Shown here: piece by piece, positions 30,831-43,689 of the stretch
How the letters are laid out: every line of letters starts with the position of its first letter
Position numbering within the stretch: the stretch's first letter is position 1
Assembly: GCA_034440575.1 (NCBI GenBank)
Contig: JAOTOL010001327.1
Coordinates: 248,001-312,000, forward strand
DNA: 64,000 bases
Direction of reading: 5' to 3'
Origin: Imbricaverruca yamaguchii
Lineage: Eukaryota > Arthropoda > Thecostraca > Neoverrucidae
Translations under genes and position numbers: made by a program
Notes under the pieces: model-generated
Databases searched by the model: none
Seen by the model: only the letters and a program-made list of their open reading frames with translations
What the model was told of the DNA's origin: nothing

Positions 30831-33759
30831 CTGCCACAGGCAGTGTCTTACATACTGCGCCGCAGAGCATCGTTGCCATCTCTGATATACCATAGATCAA
30901 TGCTGCCATCTACGACACAGTTCATCGCTGTTACCAGGAACGGCACGCCTAGAATTGTCGTTGATATCGTTGATGGTTTGATCTGTTTTACCGTAACGGA
31001 GATAGCAATGCATACGGATGCCAGACATGCTTTACGCATCCAGGTACACGCACACATCGGAAATGATCACGACGTCTTTCAGCACACGGGCATCAACTAA
31101 TTTCCACAGCTTGCAGACAGACAGATACCGGCCATTGCAGATTCCAGACAGGGCACACGAAACAATGGTCACAACGAAACCTGCTGCTGATGATACCTGG
31201 GACTCGTGAGATGGAGCATATCAATTCGCAGGGACTGGTTGGAAACACAAACAAGCGATCAAATCACGTCAGAGCTGGTGCAGCCGGGAGCAGGCAGGAG
31301 ACGGGCCGAAAAGCAATACATCGATATGTTGATGAACTTGAAATAATCTTAGCATGCTCAGTATGCACTTTTAAAATTACCTTCCACGCAATAATGAAAA
31401 AGTTTGATGATGAATCGCATCATACTAAAATGCTAGAAGTGCATAGTTGCAATGCCTTATATCAGCAAGCATTAAACGAACTCATTGAAGGCTTACATTT
31501 TAGCCTTCGTCTACTTATTTAAGGCTGCTTTTACTATGATCGGCTTCCGCTACTCGTAGTAACATCTGGGGTGTCTGTTGGTTGGTTATTTGGGCTTAGG
31601 GGCGCTTCGACTGCTTCGGTCACGCAGCGCCCACTGCGGTGTCTGTGCTGACAGTGGAAGTCAAGACGAATGATTCCTGGAGCAGTGCAATTTCATGAGG
31701 CTAAGATCTCACAGACGCTTTGCCTGATGTAAAAAAAACGGCTCATTTTCTCGTTTTGAATGATCCAACTCAGCCGGTACCTACTGCTAAGGGATACTGA
31801 ACTCGATGGCACTCCTCGAAAAAAGTGGCTGCGGAGTATTCCTCCGGACGTAGAGCCAACGATCCACATGTATGCAAAAAATGGGTTGCTGTTTTAAGCT
31901 GGAACAACCATTATACATCAGTGCCACCCGAAAATGGTCCGTTAGACGATCAAACATGATGTGACGCAAATGAGAGATTCACGGCGATTTGGCCACGACT
32001 CTGAGTCGACACGGAACCTGCCGTCGAGCAGTCCCCAGCAGAGGGCGATCCAGCTAGTTCAAATAAGCTTCGCGTGCTCCGACTCCGGCGCCATCAATTA
32101 AATTTAACGACGTCCATTTAAATGAGACCACTGTGGGCTGCGTACGGCTTGCGGTGTGACATTGCTGACATGACTGATGCAGATGGCCGCCGGCCGAATC
32201 AACAGCCATAAATCGGCTACCGCTTTAGCACAAGGTCACTTCGTGTGTGGATGACCGGGTCACCCGGGCGGTGGGCCGTGGAGTGATGCTGTCCACATCT
32301 GAAAAGTTCAAGGTGCCGGAATGCGGAAGGGAAACTATTCAAACTAGGTTGGTAAATGAAGGGGTAAGGCGATACAAAATGGAAGTTGATTGGCAATGTC
32401 CTCATTATGAGAGGGGCGTCGTTAATAAGACGTTATTCACGTTATTCACGACGTTATTCACGACGTCGTTAATAAGAACTACCCATTGGAAATGGCTTAT
32501 TGGTGGGGAGCTGGTAAGCATCAACGAATTCGTACATTTGATGGCGGTAACCTATTAAACATTCTAATTAACCTTCCAATTGCACGCACTATGTGCATAT
32601 TGCATATTGCACGCATTATACGAACCCACGCCGATTCCTTTCGACAAGTGGTAGCGCCCTTGCATCGGATGAATGCATCAGCATTGTGGTACTTAGAAGT
32701 AGAGTTGTTCCTTGATCCGTTTTAGCCTCTTGACCATTGTCACGTGGAGTGGAGGCTCGTATTCCTATGATATTGCCCGGGAAATGCCAAGCAAAATATT
32801 GGTGATGCCCTGCAACGCCAATATTTTGATTCGAGGATTGATTTGATTGCCACCTCACCGCTACCTGCTACTGTCACTGCCCCCTTGAATTTACAGATGA
32901 AACCTTTGTCCTTCGTACGAAGAGAAACAAGTGTGACTGAATTTTCAAAAGTACACTAGTCGTTTTCCCGTACATTACGCCATGACAATGCAAAGCAGTA
33001 AGTCAAATATAGCATTAGGATTACGCCATTGCACGTATATTATTTATAAAAAGTATGAGGTAGCATAATGCATGAAGGCAATGGGCGAACCAAATGGACT
33101 GGGAGCACACTACAGAGAGTCCCATATTATAAGTTGGAATTATTGGTAGGGGAGCCCACTTGAGGCGACACCTGCCCCCTCAAAGGTATATGAAACAACA
33201 CCCCTACGCCATTGTATCAAAGGAATATGTTTGAATTAGATCTGAGCAACGCCAATGACTTTGCGAAGCCTCCACCTATGGTCCTTTGTGTACATGGAAC
33301 AGGCTTGGAAACTTTCCCTGTCTGCTTGTAATTTGTTCTCTTTTTTCTCTGAAAAGGTTGGACCAACATACAATCTAGGCTTTTCACATTATTTTATCTT
33401 GTCTTCCGATTTGACGGAACGTCACCATTCTCAGGCTTCATTTTAATAATGATGGTGCTTATACCAGCGAACAACATGATCTGGAGTCCAGAGAGCTCTA
33501 TATTTGCTTTTCTAGAATGAAATAATTAGTAAGAAATACCGTTCCGAATTCAACTCGCTATTCAAAGTAGTTATAGTTCTATCTTGCAAAGAAGAAATGT
33601 AGGCGATTTGTTTGAATTAGCAGGTACTCAACGCAAGCCGTTCAGCCATATTCGGCTCTCGACATCAACTTGACATGTGAGCCGATAACAACGAGCGCCG
33701 CCTCATCGCCTCATCTCAACAATGGCGCTGAAGAACGCCCTGTCTACGCACAACGCTGC
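30831..33759. other. Intron 7-8, largely unique
   Basis: The first 100 bp show a weak GCATCGTTGCCATCT duplication. A retroelement 3' end lies at 31.6 kb. Otherwise no gene or array is seen; a short ACGTTATTCACG triplication is present at 32430-32465. Confidence 0.5.
31560..31645 (-). mobile_element. LINE/SINE 3'-end fragment
   Basis: On the minus strand it reads GGGCGC, TGACC, then GTCGAAGCGCCCCTAA and ends AATAACCAACCAA. The first part matches the 3' UTR of the RNase H LINE at 43.7 kb, and the tail matches the SINE at 9.2 kb. No coding part is present, so it is a short truncated insertion. Confidence 0.6.
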
Positions 33760-34115
33760 TTCCCGGCCACCTACCTGAACCGGATATACAATCCGTATAT
33801 AAGCAAATCTAGAATCCACTGGATAATTAGTCATTCGACACGACACTAGCCAGTGCCGAGTGATTACCGTGTCTCGGACGCCTACCTGAACAGGAATCCA
33901 CCGGATAATAAGTCACACGACACGACACTAGCCAGTGCCGGGTGGTGACCGTGTCTCGGTCACCTATCTGAACCGGAATCCACCGGATAATAAGTCACAC
34001 AACACGACACTAGCCAGTGCCGGGTGGTGACCGTGTCTCGGACGCCTACCTGAACAGGAATCCACCGGATACGTTACACAACACGACACTAACCAGTGCC
34101 GGTGACGGCCGTGTT
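33760..34115. repeat. 82-bp minisatellite, about 4 copies
   Basis: Units contain GACACTAGCCAGTGCCG, GTGACCGTGTCTCGG and CCTGAACAGGAATCCACCGG. On the gene strand each unit holds a donor-like GTTCAG|GTAGG, so the array may derive from a splice border that is no longer used. Confidence 0.88.
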
Positions 34116-34631
34116 TATGGCGTTTGTGTCACGTCTCGTCGCCTTCAACACGGAACACAACGTTCCCACGACAATAATAATCGATCAAAATCATGCAGAC
34201 CAGTGATAGGGTCCGGCGGTAGCATGATTGAGGGTTCGCAGTGCACTGGCCATTACCCCGGCTAGATCGGGAGGCCGATGATAAATCACACACAGACAGC
34301 AGCTGCTGAACAATCACCACACCGGAATATTAAACACCTACCCGGCGGGAGATAGCAACCAACAGCGTTCACAACGGGAACATCGACTATATTTACGAGC
34401 AATGCTGCACTTATGTTTGACAATCTTGGCTTTGAAGAAGACATTTTAGATCATCCAATTCGCAGACAATAATTTTGTTTCTAGCTGTGACATGAAGGAC
34501 TACCTTTTGCACTTTCTAATGAGTTTGGACATTTTATCAAAGAATATGAAGGTCGCAATCATCGCCAAATGACACCATTCAAACTACTCATGAGAAAAGG
34601 AAGAGGAATAATTTTCCCGTGAGGATACGCG
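34116..34631. other. Intron 6-7/7-8 region, unique part
   Basis: Nothing recognised in this stretch between two arrays. Confidence 0.45.
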
Positions 34632-34830
34632 AACCATCCAATTCTGGCGTCCACACCTCTTCCGGGACGTCTATCTCTCAAATATTCGCCCATCTTCCAT
34701 CCAACTCTAGCGTCCACACCTCTCCCGGGGACGTCGATCTCTCAAATATTCGCCCATCCTCCATACAACTCCAGCGTTCACATCTCTCCCGGGGACGTCG
34801 ATCGCTCAGACATTCACCCATCCTGTCGGG
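34632..34830. repeat. About 63-bp repeat, 3 copies
   Basis: CATCCAACTCTAGCGTCCAC, CTCTCCCGGGGACGTCGATC and CTCAAATATTCGCCCATC recur three times, then decay. Confidence 0.9.
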
Positions 34831-35183
34831 AACTTTGATTGGTCAAACACTCACAGCTTTTCTGCCAGGGACAGTGATCCCTCATACACCTACCTCCCCA
34901 GTGTCAGTAACGGAAATCAGTCAGATCCCTCAGATCTCCTCCCCTCTGTCAGGTATGATAGTCTGTCACACACCATCATTCCTGTCTGTCAAACATCTAT
35001 TCCCCCATCTGCTACACACCCATGCCTCCTCTGTTAGTGTCGCTGATAGGTGAGATACCGCAGCTCAGACAAACCAGTCGGCGTTCTGATGGTGGCAGGC
35101 CGGCATCCAGAGTCCCTGCATCACATGCAAGGCAGCGACCACAGCGCGGCCCAGTGGTCGAAAAGCCTCAGGCCATTACTTAC
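34831..35183. other. Intron 7-8, part next to exon 7
   Basis: Pyrimidine-rich on the plus strand with CCCTC/CTGTCAG motifs; no gene. Confidence 0.45.
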
Positions 35184-35362
35184 TCGCCCCACTCGCCCCA
35201 GGTGCCGTGCACCACGTTCGCTTGTGATGAGCGTGGCACACACTCGCCGCGCTGGCACCAGCTGTTGTGGCCGCAGATGGTGCCGTCCGCCCAGGGCATG
35301 TGCTGCGTCCGGCAGCCGGCCTCCTCTGCGCCGGCTGTGCACCACAGCCGCTTACACACCGG
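35184..35362 (-). CDS. ADAMTS9/20-like: ADAMTS exon 7: disintegrin-like module and start of TSP1-1
   Basis: Encodes CKRLWC, GCRTQHMPWADGTICG, WCQRGECV and then HGTWGEWG. The first three are the conserved cysteine pattern of the ADAMTS disintegrin-like module. The last is the first tryptophans of the central thrombospondin repeat. Phase 0 in (TTTCAG) and phase 2 out (GTAAGT). The acceptor and first exon bases recur several times in a decayed array upstream. Confidence 0.95.
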
Positions 35363-35625
35363 CTGAAATGTGAGTTAGTTAGTTATTAGGGCTTCAGGGC
35401 GCATCGGGCTGAAATGTGAGGACACGGCCGTTTACACACAGGCTGAAATGCGAGGACACAGCCGTTTATACACCGGCTGAAATGAGAGGACAAGGCCAAT
35501 TACACGCCGGTGGAAATGTGAGGATACGGCCGCTTACACACCGCTACCGACTGGAGGATTCAACAGTTTACTCACCAGCTGAAATGTGAGGACAGAGTCG
35601 TTTGCACGTCATTTGAAATGTGGGA
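35363..35625. repeat. Decayed array seeded at the exon 7 acceptor
   Basis: The border CTTACACACCGGCTGAAATG recurs as TTTACACACAGGCTGAAATG, TTATACACCGGCTGAAATGA, ATTACACGCCGGTGGAAATG and others at about 45-50 bp spacing, each followed by GTGAGGACACGGCC-like sequence. About six copies. Confidence 0.9.
35373..35412 (-). mobile_element. Possible LINE 3'-end fragment inside the exon 7 upstream repeats
   Basis: The minus strand gives GCGCCCTGAAGCCC followed by TAATAACTAACTAAC, a diverged version of the LINE/SINE 3' tail seen at 31.6 kb. It is short and could be chance similarity. Confidence 0.4.
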
Positions 35626-36891
35626 CACGACCAGGGTTGGAAATACGGGGCACGTCTGCAAAAGTGGCAAAGAGCAACTCATTTTTTTGCACGTTAGCAC
35701 CCGAGCAAAGAGCACGAGAGCAAAAGCACAATCCATTTTTTACACTTTACCACCCGACTGGCCTGTCGGCGCCGATGGCAGACAGCTGTGCGACGATCGG
35801 TCAAGGTCGTTCGGTCGACCTTGTCGCAATGCTTAAGAAGGGTTAATCTGCCCCCTTGTACTCTCCAGAAAGGGCATCCAGAAAAGCATGGCATTTCCAA
35901 CGCTGGACGGGCGGATGTGAGGAAAAAAGCTTGCACACCGGCTGGAATATCAAACACAACTAGCTACATTATTTACCAGAGGACCGGCAGAAATGAGATG
36001 ACGTCACATGTCCCAAGCCAGAATCATCGAAGTAACTCGATTGAAATCATAATACACCGTCACCACGATGGACTGCATTAATTGGCAAAGCAGATCATCG
36101 CGTATCAGATGTATTAAAGGCAACACGAATCGACGGGTGAATCATGTAATTCAACTTGACGTGCAAATTACTGCTGAAAATCAGTTCAAAGCATCAGCCA
36201 AGTGCATCATTCCACTCCGAAATATCAGGCATGAAATCATGCAATCTCTTCCATCGCCGTGTTATCCTCTAGTCATTGAGCAAACAAGTGCTTCAATGAC
36301 CTATCCGTGCACTCGCTCCCAAGGACACACAATATTTTCCTGTATTGTTCATACGAAATTAATGAGTGAGCGAACGAACCTAATCTTACGAACGCCACCA
36401 GTTTGGGACTCGGTCTTGTTTGTTTGTTTGGAATGGTTACAATGATTTCTTATGATTCGGGGCACCGATGATGTAACGCTGCATGACAAAATAACTGTTG
36501 TGAAATGATGCATTGCTAGAATGCACTAAAGTTTGTAGTTTAAGAGGCATCAGGCAGAACATTAGAAAGTAGGGGCGGTCCGTGGCACCCAAATGAGGTG
36601 AGGGATTAAAAAATCCCCGGATTTCGACGAATAATTTAGTATTTTATATGATAAGTATCTTCTATTATTTTATGGTAGGATGAGTACCAACAACTTAATT
36701 TGGCGCTAGAAAGTGCCAAACCTATCACCATTGTTCCGAAGTCAGTGGATTTCAACCCTATCCCTCCAGTTCAAATGCTTCAGAAATTGCCTGGAAGTTT
36801 TCATATATAAATGGCGGGAAATAAAATCATATATTCATATATCATTGATATTTTCATACATGTCCATGTCATAACCCGAAATTGATGGCAT

Positions 36892-36893
<2 letters not shown>
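35626..36893. other. Intron 6-7, unique part
   Basis: No gene recognised; AT-rich beyond 36.4 kb. Confidence 0.5.
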
Positions 36894-37126
<233 letters not shown>

Positions 37127-39052
37127 ATATATTATCCTTATTACATTATATAAAAATATATATGCATGTATGTATAATTATTATTATTGTTACTACTATT
37201 ATTATTGATTACTTGGGTACAAATTACATAAAGTTGATGGAAAGCCCCACATCGATCGAGTGCATGCTCAATGGTACCCCATGTTGAAAGTCTAAATTAT
37301 TAGTGGACAAGGCAAATATTAAGGTAACACTTGCTGTTCAAAAGTATACAAAAAGAACACCTCCGCTCTAGACGTATATGAATGAAAAATGGAAAACAAT
37401 CCTGAAAACCAGCTGCAGACTCCGTATCTGCACATGGGTGCTATTCCAGCCAGTATATGTACCTCCGCCGGTGGCCAAAATATAATGATGGCGCCTTTTC
37501 CTGGCCGGATGGGCACCACCTTCTCATGGGGGACATGCCCCCAGTACCCCCACCTTTGTTTACGCCCCTGCACCGAGTGGCGAGGAATTATGTCGCTTAC
37601 TTGCTCCCACCCCTCCTCCCCGACCGTGATCTTCAGTTGGGCTGTCGCATCATACTGATACTACCCGGGGCACCGCGCGATTCCTGCGGCGCTTAACATG
37701 AATGTAGTCAGCATGGCTCAAAACGAAAAATCCTAGTGTTATGGAAAATGCGGCTCATATCCGGGGACAAGTTTCTTCAAGCTTTCCAATGAACCCGATG
37801 TTGTCCCATTTCGATAGTAGATCAGAAGAAGATCAGAAGATCAGAAATGTCGTGTGGAAAACACGGAAGTTTCGCTGCAGCGCCTACGGGACTGAGCAAT
37901 TGTCTAGCCCATGTGACGTCACCGATTGCCAAACGATATTGGAGGGGCCCTGCCTACCCTGCGCTTGTTATGAAACGAAAACTCACTATATGGCGAAATG
38001 TGCGAGAGGCTAACCTCTGCCGACGGGTGATAGAGCTGTTTGGAAGCTAAGATGCAAATGATGTAAATGTAAATGAACTTCAATTTTCACCATAATTGTG
38101 AGTCACCAATGCATATTCGCTTCAAGCTTTTTTTCTTCAAGCTTGCCGTTTTCCAGTGGGTGAAACCATCATCTTATGAAAATAACATACAACGAAACTT
38201 CCCAGCTCTACTCAGGTGAGGCACTGCCTTAGAGCCTTACATGGGCCGACCGCCCCTGTTTAAAACACTGTGACCGAAGAACAGCGTCCCTACAACTTGC
38301 AGGCGCATATAGCGACCAATCGTGCATACAAAACTTGCGACGCTCACCAATCGTGTGCATCGTGCTTTGCATGCCGTTACCAGTATGATCAGACGGAATA
38401 TGCAATTATAAACAGCCGATGTGGTAGGCCAGTAGTGATCACCCGGCTGCAAGTACAAACACAGACTGGGTAGGCGGTGCTATAGCGTCAGTGGTTCCTT
38501 AATAGATTGATCAACACGGCCACCACGTGCGGCCGTGCGCCTTTCACTGCTGTGGCAGCTCAATACACAACCGCCCTGCCCACTAGTCGTGAGAGGAGCC
38601 ACAACCAACAATCACTGTCCGCCTGGCGTGTCATTGGCCGGCAGACCCTGTGTGGGCGATGCCTTTTGAGGTGTGCGATGAAGCACCTGATGCCTACATA
38701 TTCGGCTCGCTGCCGCATCTGACCTGTCGTCCATGTCTCATGGGTTACCACCGAGTAGCACCTCTCGAGTCGACGCCAAACAGTGATGGCACAGCCCCGA
38801 CGGGCGGCCATCCAGCCCGCGCCGGACACACCCCGGGGATCCTGACGCTGCACAGCCGGCGCACGATTTATCGCTGCTTATTTTTACGGTGTATTGCATG
38901 CATTTCTAACGGTGTCCGCAAGCACAACATTTGTCGACGGCCGAGCCTATCGCAGATAAAAACGGCTGCCGTGTTTGTTTTGCCCGTGCTATGGAGCAGC
39001 ACGTGAGTCACTCCGGGCGACGTCATGCGTCCGAACTGATCCGATTCGTTAC
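37127..39052. other. Intron 6-7, unique part next to exon 6
   Basis: Apart from the possible transposon end at 37.33-37.57 kb no feature is supported. Frames of 60-118 codons have no recognisable domain. Confidence 0.5.
37330..37570 (-). mobile_element. Possible hAT-like DNA transposon fragment
   Basis: Starting at 37570 on the minus strand, the sequence CAGGGGCGTAAACAAAGG followed by GC-rich self-complementary GGGGGCATGTCCCCC resembles hAT-type terminal repeats. No matching inverted end, transposase or target duplication was found, so the call is tentative. Confidence 0.3.
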
Positions 39053-39209
39053 CATGTAGGAGCAGATTTCGAACGGGTCTCCGAAGACGAGCTTGCACTG
39101 CTTGCTGGCGTCGTACGTTTCGCCGGGCTGATCCACCTGGTTCGCCTGGCTCATGTGGTGCAAGTAGTTGGACTCGGGCGCATCCTTCAGGCAGTCCCCG
39201 TACCCGGCG
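39053..39209 (-). CDS. ADAMTS9/20-like: ADAMTS exon 6: end of catalytic domain, start of disintegrin-like module
   Basis: Residues 231-282 include AGYGDCLKDAP (final catalytic-domain cysteine), then a hydrophilic linker, then KQCKLVFGDPFEICSYM, which opens the disintegrin-like module. Phase 2 to phase 0; acceptor TTGCAG, donor GTAACG. It is isolated by introns of 10 kb and 3.7 kb. Unlike most exons here, no edge-derived tandem array is seen beside it. Confidence 0.94.
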
Positions 39210-39837
39210 CTGCAACAAACACACGCCAAATGACAGCCGCCTCTCGGGCAAAACGATGGGCGAACACCGCCGCCACTTGGTATTCGGTGCAGGATGGCCT
39301 TCCAGCACCTTCGATTAAACAATGAGGCCCACCGCGAGCACCTTCCGCACTGCGATGCACGAGCGTCGTTAACTGAACACCTCAGAGCACACAGACGTTT
39401 CTCTTAGCTGCCTCAAAGTAGCCGTTATTTTCAAAACTTGCCATTGGTAGTGAACGACAAGCAAGAGCCGACTTTTGATGTCAAGAAGGCTTTGGACACT
39501 GAAGTGAGTTTACATCATCTGGAAATAAGTATTAGATGAGTAAATTGTACGCACACATATAAATACGGTTAACAGTGAAGCATAAAACACTATACATGTT
39601 AAATTATTCGATCATGATCCGTTGCAAAAGAGCAAACCAGACATTCTGCAGGTAAGAACGATCAGGTTTAGTGGAGGAAAATTGGCAGATGTTGCATTGA
39701 ACTTTTCTTACCCTGCAAGATGTAGATAGGACGCAATCTATATCTTGCAGATTGCGGATCGTATATCTTAGGATACACCCATGAAAAAGGCATATACCTT
39801 GGGATACACCCAAGTGAACGTGCGAAAGTGCTCCGAG
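39210..39837. other. Intron 5-6, part next to exon 6
   Basis: Nothing recognised; a CTTGGGATACACCC motif is duplicated at 39770-39810. Confidence 0.5.
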
Positions 39838-40008
39838 AAAGAGAAACAGAGACAGAGACAGAGACAGAGACAGAGACAGTGACAGGGACAGGGACAGAGA
39901 CAGAGACAGAGACAGAGACAGAGACAGAGACAGAGACAGAGACAGATTCAGAGACAGAGACAAGACAGAGACAGAGACAGAGACAGAGACAGAGACAGAG
40001 AAAAACGG
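39838..40008. repeat. (CAGAGA)n microsatellite
   Basis: About 27 hexamers with a few GACAGG, GACAGT and GATTCA variants. Confidence 0.97.
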
Positions 40009-42605
40009 TACACGGCAGCATTAGCCATCATACGTAGCCATAGGAACGTTCTAAACGGTTTGCAGAAAGAGAGAGAGTGAGACTGGTCCACAGTTTGAAT
40101 CCGATTAAGATTCCTATCGTACACGGACATTTCCAAGTGCTCAGATTACGACCACTATTGTTTCTCAAGAAACAAGTTTTTGTCACATCATCTTGGGCAG
40201 ACGTAGATTCTAAAATTTCGAATTATTGTGTTTGCGTACGATAACATGACTGAGGCAGTGAAACTGGTTCTTCTCATAAAAATATCGTCACTGGGGGACA
40301 ACTCTTTCTGATCCGATCTGAGGCATTGTCACTCTTCACAGGCTGCTCGGACTATTATCGTATTTTTTGGGAAGTTGACTTAGTTCTCCCATAGGTGCAG
40401 TCAATACAGGCCGAAAGGATATGCCTGATAAAACTATGAATCATTGTATACTAGTACCTCCTGCATGTCATACATTCAACCTAATGGTTATTTCATTGAT
40501 AACAATCTAAAACACCTGGAGGATATTATTTGTGTTACCAGAAGTATATTTGGGTTAATATCAACGCCAATATCAAAGCAACTTTCGCATGCTTTTTCCA
40601 ATCATCGAGGAAAGGTCATCGTTTGATATTGATGAACTATTTTTGACACCCATTGTTAGGTTGGCATTCTATGAAGTGTGTGCAGTTTTGCATATTTAAT
40701 CCAAAGCATTCAAGTATATTTTGTTAAATTTTCCAATCGTTCATTCAGACGGCCAGAAACAAAGTCTTCCTCCTTCACATGAGGTAATTTTATATAGTAT
40801 TGAGATAGGTTACTGGCAAGTAAACCGCCGTCCGTCTATTAAGTGGCTTAGAAGTATGCTAAGCAAAAAACATATCCTGTAAAAGTGTGGGGGAGAACAG
40901 TTAATTTTGTTGGCTGTGACTTGGCTATGATTCTATGACTTGGCCTTCTGACCAAACATCTAGGATTAATCACTGCTAGCATTGCTAGTGGCTCACAATC
41001 ATTTCTCTAAAGCTGCGTCTCTTCAGCATGCCCATGATTGACGCGACCCTTCCAGCAACGCAAACTCACTGCACGGGTGTTGCCGAATGCTGAGCGGTAG
41101 TGACGAATTTCCAGACACCGTGTATGTGTTGATGTGACTACAGCACATTCGCCCACTTCCAATATAAACAATCACGGGGGAGATTATTTTTTAATGTCAG
41201 AGGAAGCGAAGTGTCCGCCCACAACACCCTCCCGAGCTGGCGCCGATCGTCGAGACGCCCATCTGCAGCGGTGGACCCGCCCCCCCCCCCCCCACCAGCC
41301 CCGCTCTGTTGGGGTGGAGGTCTCGCTGACTCATGCCACCAATTGATGAAATTCAATCAATAAGAGGTCAGCAGCTTTGCAACCGAGCTGTCCGCCGGCC
41401 CCGGAAGCGACTCAACCCCGGCGGCCGGCGGTAAAACTAGCGCCGCCGTACCGGCGCGGCGGCGCGGCGGGGCTGACTCGTATGTTGTGGTAGCCGACTC
41501 CACCTTCCCACCTTCCCACCTTCCCACCACTCCCACCCCACCCCACCTCCATCACCACCCATACCCCACACTCCTCCAGCCGCACAGAGCCGTCGGCCGT
41601 CGGCCAGACACGGGCCACTTCAGTGGCACGCTCGCAGTGTCTGCAGCTGGGAGAGCGCCTCTTGAGATGGCCGCGTGTCCGGCCGACCGCCTGTTGACGC
41701 TCAGCCGCCCACCGGACACGCGGCCGCTGTACGTGTCGAGTGCCGCTGCACTCGAGCACTCCTGACAAATCCGCCGTGGCCACGAGCATGTCATGACCCG
41801 CAGAAGCACCCCGTAACCACCTGCACCACCTCGCTTCAAGAGTACGCACACGAAGCATTACGGACGACGCAAATGCCATCTACGGCAGAGCACGCATCAA
41901 CAGTTAGTGTTGCTCTCATCGCGGGAACAAATGTTGCTGCAACAAACGGCGCCCTTGTGTTTAAGATGGAGAGAGCAGACGAATGAAATACAGATGGGAT
42001 AAATTAGAGACATAATGCTGTCTGGGGAATTTGTGGAAGTGAAGATGTGCGCTTCGCATGGACGCTGGGGTCAGAAGGTATCCAAAAGTATTTTCAAAAG
42101 TAAGTATTGTCAAGTATCCAGCTTGACAATGTCGCTTCTCCCCATCACGATAACTCACTCACGGCTGCTGCCTGATTGACACTGTTGTCGACTAGGGCGT
42201 CAGGTTGAAGCCTAGAGTTCATGACTGAAGTCTGAGCGCATAAGCGTCATCTCAGTTGGATCGTACCAGATAAAAGGTTGCTACAAGAGGTAAGTAGTCT
42301 ATTCCGGCAGGACATTGTGGCTTCCACGGTACGAGTGCAAATTTATATTGGTTGCTTTACGGGGATGGTACCTCCACCTCAAAGGCAGCCAGCTATTTAT
42401 CCGGCGGACATCATCTACTTTATTTGGTGCGCGAGTGTTGACGCCTGAAGCCAGAGCAGAATAAAGTGAAGTAGTCTTGAGTCCGATAGCAAGGACGAGG
42501 TCTGACTTTGTGTTATGGGAAACACCTGCATCTCTTGGAGCTTGAGGTACGAAAAGTCACAATAGTCTGGATTAGCTCTGGCTCTAGATTATATTAGTAT
42601 TAGGT
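40009..42605. other. Intron 5-6, unique part
   Basis: Long stretch without a gene. A run of about 14 C lies at 41280-41293. A GC-rich block at 41380-41790 contains CTTCCCACC repeats and frames on both strands with no domain. Confidence 0.5.
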
Positions 42606-42906
42606 ATGCGCGGATAACTGAGGTGAGTGGAACTAGGAGCCCTGGTTACTGTGCATTCTGGCAACTAGAAACCCTGGTAAACGGAGATTCTGGTAACTAG
42701 AAGCTTTGGTAACCGGGGATTCTGTTTCTGGTCATTGCCGTGCCATTGCCGTGTCATTTCCGTGCCAATATCATGCCATTGTCGTGACATTGCCGTGCCA
42801 TTGTCATGCAATTGTCGTGCCAATGCCGTGCCATTGCCGTGCTATTTCCGTGCAAATGCCGTGCCATTGCCGTGACATTGCCGTGCCATTGCCGTGCCAT
42901 TGCATG
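42606..42906. repeat. Two adjacent short arrays
   Basis: GGTAACTAGAAGCCCTGG/GATTCTGG-type units of about 36 bp (three copies), then about 18 copies of a 10-bp GCCATTGCCGT/GCCATTGTCGT unit ending at 42906. Confidence 0.88.
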
Positions 42907-43689
42907 CAGGGACTCGTACATGTGCAACAAATACACAAACAGCTTATATAGAAACCAAAGATAACGCTTCGATGAGGAGGGATTTACAGACATTCTAGTT
43001 TTTGAAATTATCAGTAGGTGATGAGGGAAGTATTGGCAAAATAGTTCATAATTAAAATCTAGTAATTGCCTAATACATAAGGTTCATGTTTTTAAAATGG
43101 ATAAATTACCCAGCCGCGTGTCTGTAGGATTTAGCATCCCATATACTCGATTAGATCACCGCCTAAGACAATCAAAATATATTGCCAATTATACCGTATG
43201 AGCCAATATTTTAGTCAAGTGCTAACTATAGGAGGAACGTGAGGAACTCCGCAAGACAGAGTTTGCAAAGTGATTCTGGAGGTCAGGTCACGACAAGTTT
43301 TCACAACATACAGAATCAAGGAATTCTTCTTCATGTCGTATATCGCTATAGATACGAATTGCTTCTACCTACAAGAATGGCTTTCAGGTCATATTGAAAA
43401 TAAGCTATGCTCATTCACTGTTTATCCAGTCCACAATGAATGGAAGTTGAGCCAGTTTTGGTCTAGCTAATATCCCTGGGTACATTTCTCATGTAGGCAA
43501 TTGTATTCCTCATCATCGCTATGTAGGCAATAACATCCCCCATCATCAGTACTGCGGTGCTATTCAAGCGTTGTTGAAGCGACTGTTCTCGGCAACACAC
43601 GCAGGTGTGCATGTCTACACATGAATTACCTACATTAATCGTCATCTTTATGAACACGGCGTTTGCTGGCATGTGACCATGACCCAGGT
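42907..43689. other. Intron 5-6, unique part
   Basis: AT-rich, no feature recognised up to the LINE. Confidence 0.5.
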
